From Desulfotomaculum sp. (GTDB lineage Bacteria > Bacillota > Desulfotomaculia > Desulfotomaculales > Desulfohalotomaculaceae): a stretch of 10,141 bases of DNA. The translations under genes and the position numbers were made by a program. This document shows positions 1 through 6,153 of this stretch, piece after piece. Below the pieces are notes generated by a model. The model was not told the origin of the DNA. It made no database searches and saw only the letters and a list, made by a program, of their open reading frames with translations. The stretch lies in assembly GCA_021129815.1 (NCBI GenBank), contig JAJOKN010000052.1, positions 1 to 10,141 of the forward strand, given 5' to 3'. Positions within the stretch are counted from its first letter, which is position 1. Every line of letters starts with the position of its first letter.

Positions 1-371
1 CTCGGCAAGCACTTTGTGCATACCCACACGCTGTCACCTTGCTTGCGGCAGGGTAAAAGCGGCACTTGCATTTCATCGCGACCACAATTAAAGCATTTTT
101 GTATTTCAATATGTGCATCTGTTTTTTGCAGCTTAAATTCTTCCACTGCTTTCTCTGAAAACGCTTCTGCCTCTCTAGTTTCCAAGGTTAAAGCGCCTGT
201 TGGACATACTCCCAAGCAAAATCCTGCCCCGTCGCACAGTTCCTCTTTTACCACCTTGGCTTTTCCGTTTACTATTTGTATAGCGCCTTCAGCACAAGGT
301 GACACGCATTTTCCACATCCATTACACTTTTCTTCATCAATTTTTACTATTTGTCTAAATACTTTAGCCAT
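1..371 (-). CDS. Ferredoxin-like iron-sulfur protein with C-terminal zinc-ribbon motif (partial, 3' end outside window)
   Basis: Reading leftward from an ATG at 371-369, 123 codons stay open to the window edge, so the gene is truncated at its 3' end. A strong AGGAGG ribosome binding site lies 8 bases before the ATG. The protein starts MAKVFRQIVKIDEEKCNGCG. The first iron-sulfur motif uses C16, C19, C22 and C26. The second is less usual: C46, C52 and C56, in a C-x5-C-x3-C-P-T-G context. Residues about 93-121 hold C93-x2-C96, C108 and C118-x2-C121, which looks like a zinc ribbon. The role is probably electron transfer in the cytoplasm. It is divergent from the Crp/Fnr gene and shares an operator type with hcp, so it may be an electron donor or accessory protein for Hcp; that is inference. 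The C-terminal zinc-ribbon pattern suggests the gene ends soon after the edge. The iron-sulfur call is firm; the exact partner is not known. Confidence 0.85.
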   Translation of the reverse strand, partial: MAKVFRQIVKIDEEKCNGCGKCVSPCAEGAIQIVNGKAKVVKEELCDGAGFCLGVCPTGALTLETREAEAFSEKAVEEFKLQKTDAHIEIQKCFNCGRDEMQVPLLPCRKQGDSVWVCTKCLP

Positions 372-401
372 ATCAAATAACCTCCTAATTTATTTTCAAA
401 T

Positions 402-430
402 TTGTTTTTTGTCCATTTTAACATTATAAT
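402..430 (+). promoter_or_regulatory. Candidate promoter for the Crp/Fnr regulator gene
   Basis: TTGTTT at 402-407 and TATAAT at 425-430 are separated by 17 bases, the standard sigma-A spacing. Transcription would start near 437, putting the palindrome at 442-457 just downstream of the start. A regulator bound there would be expected to repress its own gene. The promoter is predicted by consensus only. Confidence 0.4.
415..430 (-). promoter_or_regulatory. Candidate promoter elements for the ferredoxin-like gene
   Basis: On the minus strand a TAAAAT hexamer at 420-415 is preceded by TG one base upstream, giving an extended -10 (TGTTAAAAT). The FNR-like palindrome is centred about 29.5 bases upstream of this hexamer, close to the spacing seen at hcp. 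A second hexamer, TATAAT at 428-423, is a better consensus match but lies nearer the palindrome. Which one is used cannot be decided from sequence. Confidence 0.4.
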
Positions 431-441
431 TTAACTAAAAA

Positions 442-457
442 TATGATTTAAATCATT
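442..457. promoter_or_regulatory. FNR-like operator, divergent intergenic copy
   Basis: The sequence is TATGATTTAAATCATT, a palindrome of the form TATGAT-N4-ATCATW with one mismatch in the outermost position. It matches the site before hcp at all positions except two. The TGAT-N4-ATCA core is that of FNR-family sites. It lies between the ferredoxin-like gene and the Crp/Fnr gene, so it can serve both. Confidence 0.75.
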
Positions 458-492
458 AACTCCCTATTTTCATCTACAGAAGGTGATGAATT

Positions 493-1215
493 TTGAAAAA
501 ACAAGAGGTATGGAAATGCGCTTACTGTCCTGTGCGAAAACTTACTATAATAAGTGACTTAGAAGGATTGGACTTGCTTGACTTTCAATACAACGTAATA
601 AAGCATGAAATGAAATCTGGACAGCTCATTTACACAGAAGGTGATAATTGTACTGAATTATATATAGTAATGCGCGGAAGAGTAAAAATATATTACGAGA
701 ACTCTGAAGGAAAAGAACAGATTGTTGACATATTAGATCCCGGATCAGTATTTGGAAATATATCTCTTTCTCCAGATAAAAAATGTGATGTAAGCGCAGT
801 ATGTTATGAAAGCGGAATGTATTGCAGTATCCCGCTTGAGTATTACCAAAAACTGGTAAAAGAAAAACCTCAAATTGCGCTAAAGCTTCTATCAGTTTTA
901 GAATCCAAGCTTTCCAAGTCGAGAAAGATGATACGAGATCTTTCATTAAAAAAAGCGCGCCAGCGCTTAGCATCTATCATAATACAAATAGCAGAAGACC
1001 AGAGCACTGCAATCACTTCTAACAAAGCTGACAAAAAAGAAGTAATAATAAATTTTCCCTTGACTATACAGACATTAGCTTACATGAGTGGCCTCACCCA
1101 AGAAACCGCTTCACGAATTATGAGCGAATTTAAAAAAAATAAAATAGTATCGTTAAAATCTCGCAAGTTGAAAATTTTAAATTACAATGATCTTTTAGAT
1201 ATCTCCAGAGTTTGA
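493..1215 (+). CDS. Crp/Fnr-family transcriptional regulator, probable regulator of hcp
   Basis: This is a 240-residue cytoplasmic DNA-binding protein. Residues about 25-125 form a cyclic-nucleotide-binding-like beta roll, with the family features G43, Y47-x-E-G50 and L56-Y-I-V. A dimerization helix follows at about 126-165. A winged helix-turn-helix lies at about 188-232, with recognition helix QETASRIMSEF; its E204, S207 and R208 match the E-x2-S-R pattern by which FNR reads TGAT. Cysteines are C9, C12, C53, C98, C104 and C111; C9-x2-C12 recalls the FNR N-terminus, but the full four-cysteine arrangement of E. coli FNR is not present. An Fe-S, heme or thiol sensor is possible. The start is TTG: an in-frame TGA at 487-489 excludes anything longer, and AAGGTGAT at 480-487 is a good ribosome binding site. 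The neighbourhood suggests an HcpR-like job, responding to nitric oxide or redox state. The family is certain; the signal is inferred. Confidence 0.9.
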   Translation: MKKQEVWKCAYCPVRKLTIISDLEGLDLLDFQYNVIKHEMKSGQLIYTEGDNCTELYIVMRGRVKIYYENSEGKEQIVDILDPGSVFGNISLSPDKKCDVSAVCYESGMYCSIPLEYYQKLVKEKPQIALKLLSVLESKLSKSRKMIRDLSLKKARQRLASIIIQIAEDQSTAITSNKADKKEVIINFPLTIQTLAYMSGLTQETASRIMSEFKKNKIVSLKSRKLKILNYNDLLDISRV

Positions 1216-1262
1216 CTTCAATTAAAAAATACACTTTTAACTCACTACTATATAAGCCTCCT

Positions 1263-1404
1263 AACTTTTTAACCTTATTAACTTTAATTTATTAACCTTT
1301 TAGTCTTTTAGCCTGTTAGCTTTCTATCCTCTTAATCTCTTTGCCTCTTTATCTTTTAACCTTTTTGCCTTTCCCTTTTTCCCTTTTTAACCTCTTAATC
1401 TTTT
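1263..1404 (+). repeat. Degenerate tandem array of pyrimidine-rich 8-base units
   Basis: Ten consecutive 8-base units run without insertion or deletion from 1294 to 1373: aacctttt, agtctttt, agcctgtt, agctttct, atcctctt, aatctctt, tgcctctt, tatctttt, aacctttt, tgcctttc. Looser units flank them (1263-1278, and 1389-1404 after a one-base phase slip). The fifth base is always T, and the fourth is C in nine of ten. The strand shown is almost free of G (six in 142 bases). An 8-base period cannot be a codon repeat, and no ORF uses it. The function is unknown. RNA from this strand would carry a pyrimidine-C dinucleotide about every 8 bases, which resembles a Rho loading tract, and the regulator gene just upstream has no visible intrinsic terminator. 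Confidence 0.7.
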
Positions 1405-1422
1405 ACATTTTTTTTGTTTTTT

Positions 1423-1438
1423 TATGATATAAATCATA
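1423..1438. promoter_or_regulatory. FNR-like operator upstream of hcp
   Basis: TATGATATAAATCATA is a perfect palindrome of two 6-base arms around a 4-base centre. It is centred at 1430.5. With the TATAAT at 1461-1466 as -10, transcription would begin near 1472, placing the site at about -41 to -42. This is the classical class II activator position for Crp/Fnr proteins. It is almost identical to the site at 442-457. Confidence 0.8.
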
Positions 1439-1460
1439 TTTTTACACATCCAAATAGCTA

Positions 1461-1466
1461 TATAAT
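1461..1466 (+). promoter_or_regulatory. hcp: Predicted -10 element of the hcp promoter
   Basis: A perfect TATAAT with no good -35 at 17 bases upstream: the position (1438-1443) reads ATTTTT and abuts the operator. A weak -35 next to an activator site is typical of activator-dependent promoters. The 5' untranslated region would be about 65 bases. Confidence 0.55.
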
Positions 1467-1537
1467 TTAACCACAAGATAAAAATAAGATAAACATAAGA
1501 GTTTTAAAAAATAACAAAAGTTTAGGAGGGAAAAACA

Positions 1538-3175
1538 ATGTTTTGTAATCAATGCGAACAAACAGCAAAAGGCATTGCATGTGAGGTATCAGGTGTTTGC
1601 GGTAAAACTCCAGATGTTGCAGCTCTGCAAGATTTGTTGATTTATGCGGTTAGAGGTCTGTCACATTACGCTTATGAAGGTTTCAAAGTAGGGGTGGTTG
1701 ACAATAAAGTAAACAGATTTACCTGTGAAGCTGTCTTCTCTACGCTGACAAATGTAGATTTTGATCCCGCTAGATTTGAGAAACTCATAAAAAAATGCGT
1801 AAATTTAACTGAAGAACTAAAGTCCAAAGTAGCAAGCGCAGGAGGCAATGTAGAGTTCGATGATCCTGCATCTAAGTTTCAACCTGCTAGTGATTTAAAT
1901 GGCTTGATTGAACAAGGGAAAAAAGTAGGACTATTTGTAGATCACGACGCTGATCCAGATATACAATCATTACAGCAAATAACCATATACGGTGTAAAAG
2001 GCATATGCGCTTATGCAGATCACGCTGCCATTTTAGGTAAAGAAAATGACGAAATTTATAAATTCATATATGAAGCTTTTTCTTCCATTACTAACAAGAA
2101 TTTAACTTTAAACGACTGGATAGGACTTGCACTAAAATGTGGTGAAATAAATCTGCTAACCATGGAACTTTTAGATGCTGCTAATACCGGAGCTTATGGC
2201 CATCCAGTGCCAGTTAAAGTGCCACTCGGTCACAAAAAAGGAAAATGCATTTTGGTTTCAGGACACGACTTAAAGAATATGGAAGAAATTTTAAAGCAGA
2301 GCGAAGGAAAAGGAATATATGTTTATACTCACGGTGAAATGCTGCCGGCACATGGCTACCCTGAACTAAAAAAATATAAACATTTTTATGGACATTTTGG
2401 AACTGCATGGCAAAATCAAAGAAAAGAGTTACCGAACTTTCCAGGGGCTATTATATTTAACACCAACTGTATTCAAAAGCCTGTGGAAACATACAAAGAT
2501 AATTTATTCACCACTGAACTTGTAGGCTGGCCCGGTGTTACTCACATAGGAAACAATGACTTCACACCTGTAATTGAAAAAGCGCTTTCTATGCCGGGAT
2601 TTGAATCAGATGAAGATAAGGGTTATGTTATGACGGGATTTGCATACAATGCTGTTTTGAGCATAGCTGACAAGGTAATTGATGCTGTAAAGTCTGGTAA
2701 AATAAAACACTTCTTCTTAGTCGGAGGATGTGACGGAGCAAAGCCTGGCCGCAACTACTATACAGAATTTGTAGAAAAAGCACCTAAGGATACTGTAATA
2801 CTAACTTTAGCATGTGGTAAATTCCGCTTCTTTGACAAAGAATTAGGAGATATAGACGGAGTTCCAAGATTGCTCGACATAGGACAGTGCAACGATGCTT
2901 ATTCTGCAATCCAAATAGCAGTAGCACTAGCCAAAGCATTTGAATGTGAAGTAAACGATTTACCGCTTTCAATGATACTGTCGTGGTATGAGCAAAAAGC
3001 TGTAGCTATATTGCTTACACTTTTGCACTTAGGTATAAAAAATATCAGACTTGGTCCAAGCTTGCCCGCATTTATAACACCTAATGTGTTAAATGTATTG
3101 GTAGATAACTTCAACATCATGCCAATTAGCACACCAGAAGAAGATTTAAACACAATACTAAATCCTAGCGCTTAA
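1538..3175 (+). CDS. hcp: Hydroxylamine reductase / hybrid cluster protein
   Basis: Hcp is a cytoplasmic iron-sulfur enzyme. It was first assayed as a hydroxylamine reductase (to ammonia) and is now regarded mainly as a nitric oxide reductase protecting anaerobes from nitrosative stress. The 545 residues fit the clostridial/Desulfovibrio class (about 550). The N-terminal cubane ligands are C3, C6, C15 and C21, with the C-x2-C-x8-C-x5-C spacing of class I rather than the longer spacing of enterobacterial class II. All hybrid-cluster ligands are visible: H243, E267, C311, C398 (the persulfide position), C426, C451, E485 and K487. The order and spacing match the Desulfovibrio vulgaris protein. 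The ATG has an AGGAGGG site 7 bases upstream. The gene follows a Crp/Fnr regulator and an operator and is closed by an 18-bp hairpin, so it is probably monocistronic. No separate Hcr reductase is in the window; the divergent ferredoxin-like protein may supply electrons. Confidence 0.97.
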   Translation: MFCNQCEQTAKGIACEVSGVCGKTPDVAALQDLLIYAVRGLSHYAYEGFKVGVVDNKVNRFTCEAVFSTLTNVDFDPARFEKLIKKCVNLTEELKSKVASAGGNVEFDDPASKFQPASDLNGLIEQGKKVGLFVDHDADPDIQSLQQITIYGVKGICAYADHAAILGKENDEIYKFIYEAFSSITNKNLTLNDWIGLALKCGEINLLTMELLDAANTGAYGHPVPVKVPLGHKKGKCILVSGHDLKNMEEILKQSEGKGIYVYTHGEMLPAHGYPELKKYKHFYGHFGTAWQNQRKELPNFPGAIIFNTNCIQKPVETYKDNLFTTELVGWPGVTHIGNNDFTPVIEKALSMPGFESDEDKGYVMTGFAYNAVLSIADKVIDAVKSGKIKHFFLVGGCDGAKPGRNYYTEFVEKAPKDTVILTLACGKFRFFDKELGDIDGVPRLLDIGQCNDAYSAIQIAVALAKAFECEVNDLPLSMILSWYEQKAVAILLTLLHLGIKNIRLGPSLPAFITPNVLNVLVDNFNIMPISTPEEDLNTILNPSA

Positions 3176-3195
3176 AACAAAATATAAATTCCGAA

Positions 3196-3243
3196 ATCAA
3201 AAGCCAAGCTGCTCATCATATCATAAGCAGCTTGGCTTTTGAT
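3196..3243 (+). terminator. Terminator hairpin of hcp
   Basis: Perfect 18-bp inverted repeat (3196-3213 with 3226-3243; arm ATCAAAAGCCAAGCTGCT) around a 12-base loop, 20 bases after the hcp stop. The lower stem pairs an A tract with a T tract, so it can act as an intrinsic terminator in either direction, though no long U run follows outside the stem. Confidence 0.8.
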
Positions 3244-3338
3244 AGTTGAAAGCTTGTTCAAATTCTTTCCAAAAGATAATAGCAAATATTAATCATTCTT
3301 CGTTATCTGCGATATTAAAAAATATTAAAAGTTAGATA

Positions 3339-3354
3339 TTATGAGCACTCATAA
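3339..3354. repeat. Short perfect palindrome TTATGAG-CA-CTCATAA
   Basis: Two perfect 7-base arms flank a 2-base centre. The arms contain ATGA/TCAT like the FNR-like operators, but the spacing between half-sites is 2 bases shorter, and no promoter or gene start is near. Its role is unknown. Confidence 0.5.
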
Positions 3355-3410
3355 CTTATATAGAGATTCTTCTCGGTATTTAAAAAATTTGTTATAAAAC
3401 AGGCTTTATC

Positions 3411-3438
3411 TAAAAAATATTGCATTTGATATTGCAAT
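3411..3438 (-). terminator. Weak candidate terminator for the trp operon
   Basis: On the minus strand, about 60 bases past the trpA stop, ATTGCA pairs with TGCAAT across an 8-base loop and is followed by ATTTTTTA. The stem is only 6 bp and AT-rich, so termination would be inefficient. The strong hairpin at 3196-3243 could back it up from this side. Confidence 0.35.
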
Positions 3439-3498
3439 CTTCACTCATTTTAAAACCTATAAATTCACTTATCTTACTGTAAAAATTTTGGGGAAACT

Positions 3499-4323
3499 TT
3501 AATAATTTTCAAAAAAACAATTACATGTTTTACCAATAGCCGTTTTAAATGCTTTCACTGCTTCTGCCACTTTCCCTACTGCTGTTTCAGGGTTTTGCTC
3601 TATTATCTTAACTATGGCACTGCCTACAATCACTGCATCGCAGTGCTTTGCTATGTGAAATGCTTGTTCAGGTTTTGATACTCCAAACCCTACAGCTACA
3701 GGCAATTTCGAAGCTGATCGTATTCGCGCTGTGAGCTCACTCAGTTCTTCATCTATTTTTTCTCTTTCCCCTGTCACACCTGTGACAGATACGCAATATA
3801 TGAAGCCTCCTGCTCTAGCAGCAATCTTTCGCAATCTCGCATCAGTAGTAGTGGGAGCCACAAGCGGTATTAAATGAATATCCTTAAGTTTTAATTCATC
3901 AAACAATGGCTTTGATTCTTCAATTGGCAAGTCAGGTACTATAATTCCATCTACCCCTGCATCTTTTGCATCTTGTGCGAATTTTTCAAGCCCGTATTGC
4001 AAAATGGGATTATAATAAGACATCAAAACAATTGGTACCGAAGTTCCGTTTTCTCTAATTTGTTTTACAGTATTGATTATTTTCCTTAAAGTGACTCCCT
4101 TTTCCAATGCTCGCTGAGTAGCTGCCTGTATAACTGGTCCATCAGCTACCGGCTCAGAATATGGCACTCCGAGTTCAATGATATCTGCACCAGCATTTGC
4201 CATAGCGTTCACTAATTCCACAGTAGCATTTAGATCTGGGTCGCCTGCAGTGATAAAAGGTATAAAGCCTTTCTTGCCTTCACTTTTAAGCTTGTTAAAG
4301 CGTTCATCTATTCTATTTGTCAT
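3499..4323 (-). CDS. trpA: Tryptophan synthase alpha subunit
   Basis: TrpA is a TIM-barrel lyase that cleaves indole-3-glycerol phosphate to indole and glyceraldehyde 3-phosphate, passing indole through a tunnel to TrpB. At 274 residues it is the normal size (about 265). Catalytic E50 and D61 are present (E49 and D60 in Salmonella), with Y176 and the phosphate-binding GFG (212-214) and GS (234-235). The usual S-D-P before the catalytic A-D-G reads S-E-P here (E57), a conservative change at a residue known to contact TrpB. The last dozen residues (GKTCNCFFENY) go beyond the usual end and hold two cysteines. The ATG overlaps the trpB stop by one base (TAATG), and GAAGGAGTGA upstream is a good ribosome binding site, so translation is probably coupled to trpB. 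It is the last gene of the operon. Confidence 0.97.
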   Translation of the reverse strand: MTNRIDERFNKLKSEGKKGFIPFITAGDPDLNATVELVNAMANAGADIIELGVPYSEPVADGPVIQAATQRALEKGVTLRKIINTVKQIRENGTSVPIVLMSYYNPILQYGLEKFAQDAKDAGVDGIIVPDLPIEESKPLFDELKLKDIHLIPLVAPTTTDARLRKIAARAGGFIYCVSVTGVTGEREKIDEELSELTARIRSASKLPVAVGFGVSKPEQAFHIAKHCDAVIVGSAIVKIIEQNPETAVGKVAEAVKAFKTAIGKTCNCFFENY

Positions 4324-5516
4324 TAGAGTTTCACTCCTTCTATTTCAGCAACAGTGTTGACATCTTTATCTCCACGTCCTGAAAGGTTGACTAATATTAT
4401 CTTGTCCTTCGATAAAGTAGGTGCAAGCTTTATAACTTCAGCTAATGCGTGTGAGCTTTCCAGCGCTGGTATGATACCATCTGTTCGACACAGCAAATGA
4501 AACGCATCAAGCGCTTCCTTATCAGTAATGCATTTATAAGTTACTCTCCCAACATCCTTTAAGTAGCTGTGTTCTGGTCCCACACCAGGATAATCAAGCC
4601 CTGCAGATATTGAATGCACTGGCAATACTTGTCCGTTCTCGTCCTGCAATACGTAACTGTAACTACCATGAAGCACGCCGGGTTTACCTTTGTTCAGTGT
4701 AGCTGCATGTTCATTTGTATCTATGCCGCGTCCTGCTGCTTCAACTCCTATTATCTTTACATCCTCATGTTGTAAAAATTCGCTGAATATCCCCATCGCG
4801 TTGCTGCCGCCGCCCACGCAAGCTACTACGTAATCAGGAAGCCGCCCTTCATCTTCCAGTATCTGCTCTTTAGCTTCTCTTCCTATTACAGATTGAAAAT
4901 CCCGCACCATTTGGGGATAAGGATGCGGTCCTACCACCGAACCTATGCAATAATATGTAGTTTTAATGTTTGTAACCCAGTCGCGTATCGCTTCATTCAT
5001 AGCATCTTTCAATGTGCGGCTGCCTGTTTTAACGCTTACAACTTTTGCACCCAAAAGCTTCATTCTAAATACATTTAGCGCTTGCCTTCTGATGTCTTCC
5101 TCTCCCATATAGACTACGCATTCCATGCCAAAGAGCGCTGTAGCAGTTGCAGTAGCTACTCCATGCTGTCCAGCTCCTGTCTCTGCAATTACACGCTTTT
5201 TGCCCATTTTTTTAGCGAGCAGTATTTGACCTATTGTGTTGTTTATCTTATGAGCCCCAGTATGGTTCAAATCTTCTCTTTTTAAATAAATCTTTGCACC
5301 GCCTAAATGCTTTGTAAGCCCCTGTGCAAAGTAAAGCGGAGAAGGACGTCCCACATATTTCTTAAGGTAGTAATTCAATTCCTCTTTGAATTGTTCATTA
5401 TCTTTAAGCTTATAGTAACTTTCTATGAGCTCTTCAAGTGCCGGAAGCACTGTTTCAGGCACGAATTGACCCCCATAATCCCCAAAATATCCTCGTTCAT
5501 TTGGTACAACTGTCAT
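4323..5516 (-). CDS. trpB: Tryptophan synthase beta subunit
   Basis: TrpB is the pyridoxal-phosphate enzyme that joins indole and L-serine to give L-tryptophan, in an alpha2-beta2 complex with TrpA. The length, 397 residues, is typical of the common TrpB1 type. K90 in GAHKINN is the Schiff-base lysine, E112 in AETGAGQHG is the catalytic acid, GGGSNA (235-240) binds the cofactor phosphate, D308 lies in the COMM-region switch, and S379 contacts the pyridine ring. All are offset by +3 or +2 from Salmonella K87, E109, D305 and S377. K170, the equivalent of the lysine that pairs with TrpA D56, is present. ATG overlaps the trpF stop as ATGA (4 bases), with AAAGGGGAG 8 bases upstream. Confidence 0.98.
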   Translation of the reverse strand: MTVVPNERGYFGDYGGQFVPETVLPALEELIESYYKLKDNEQFKEELNYYLKKYVGRPSPLYFAQGLTKHLGGAKIYLKREDLNHTGAHKINNTIGQILLAKKMGKKRVIAETGAGQHGVATATATALFGMECVVYMGEEDIRRQALNVFRMKLLGAKVVSVKTGSRTLKDAMNEAIRDWVTNIKTTYYCIGSVVGPHPYPQMVRDFQSVIGREAKEQILEDEGRLPDYVVACVGGGSNAMGIFSEFLQHEDVKIIGVEAAGRGIDTNEHAATLNKGKPGVLHGSYSYVLQDENGQVLPVHSISAGLDYPGVGPEHSYLKDVGRVTYKCITDKEALDAFHLLCRTDGIIPALESSHALAEVIKLAPTLSKDKIILVNLSGRGDKDVNTVAEIEGVKL

Positions 5517-6133
5517 AAAACAACTCCCCTTTTAGCATTTTTTATAAACAACTCAATCTTTTTTAAATCCTTAACTCCGTTTGTTTCTACGCCACTCGAC
5601 ACATCTACCGCATAAGGTTTTACGATAGAAACAGCATTTGCTACATTTTCTGGAGTAAGCCCGCCTGCAAGTATCAAATGCTTGTCAATAAAAAAATCTC
5701 TTTTTATCAAATTCCAATCAAAAGTCTTTCCTGTACCACCTGCCATTCCTTCTACATATGTATCGAGTAGAATGCCTTGCACAGGATAATCACCTATAAC
5801 ATATAAGTCATCTACATCTTTTACTCTAAATGCCTTTACCACCACAGGCCAGTTCAATTCTTCTATGTAAGCAGGAGATTCATCGCCATGCAGCTGTATA
5901 ACATCTAATTTCACGTATTCTGCTATGCTGCGTACCTCTTCTGGCAGCATATTCATAAAAACTCCTACTTTGCTCACAAACGGCGGCAGTTTCTTTACAA
6001 TCTGATATGCCTCTTCAGGTGATATCTTACGTTTACTTGCACAAAACACAAACCCAAGCGCATCAGCACCCATCTCCACAGCTCTACAAGCAGTAAAAAT
6101 GTCCTTTATTCCACAGATCTTCACCTTAACCAA
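5513..6133 (-). CDS. trpF: Phosphoribosylanthranilate isomerase
   Basis: TrpF is a TIM-barrel isomerase that converts phosphoribosyl-anthranilate to the ribulose derivative CdRP by an Amadori rearrangement. It is 206 residues, a standard size. The general base C7 (VKICGI) and general acid D124 (ILLDTY) are present, and R35 is at the usual position. LHGDE (81-85) and the phosphate-binding LAGGLTPENV and VDVSSGVE segments are intact. The start is TTG at 6133, giving MVKVKICGI as expected for the family; GGGGTGAG lies about 9 bases upstream. It follows trpC after a 20-base gap and overlaps trpB by 4 bases. Confidence 0.96.
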   Translation of the reverse strand: MVKVKICGIKDIFTACRAVEMGADALGFVFCASKRKISPEEAYQIVKKLPPFVSKVGVFMNMLPEEVRSIAEYVKLDVIQLHGDESPAYIEELNWPVVVKAFRVKDVDDLYVIGDYPVQGILLDTYVEGMAGGTGKTFDWNLIKRDFFIDKHLILAGGLTPENVANAVSIVKPYAVDVSSGVETNGVKDLKKIELFIKNAKRGVVL

Positions 6134-6153
6134 GTCGCAACTCTCACCCCAAG

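Larger units (their letters stand above)
3244..3498. other. Non-coding AT-rich spacer between convergent hcp and trpA
   Basis: No ORF with a ribosome binding site or recognisable protein is seen on either strand. The spacer contains a short palindrome (3339-3354) and a weak terminator candidate for trpA (3411-3438). Otherwise I see nothing in it. Confidence 0.6.

Noticed and set aside
16..429. Plus-strand 137-codon open frame
   Set aside because: It is the antisense shadow of the ferredoxin-like gene, whose cysteine motifs and ribosome binding site are clear on the other strand.
486..506. ATG at 486 as the start of the Crp/Fnr gene
   Set aside because: It is in a different frame from the regulator; the regulator frame has a TGA at 487-489, leaving TTG 493 as the first start.
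1263..1404. CRISPR array
   Set aside because: Units are only 8 bases, degenerate and without spacers; no cas genes are present.
3339..3354. Third operator for the Crp/Fnr regulator
   Set aside because: The half-site spacing is two bases shorter than in the two real candidates and no promoter lies nearby.
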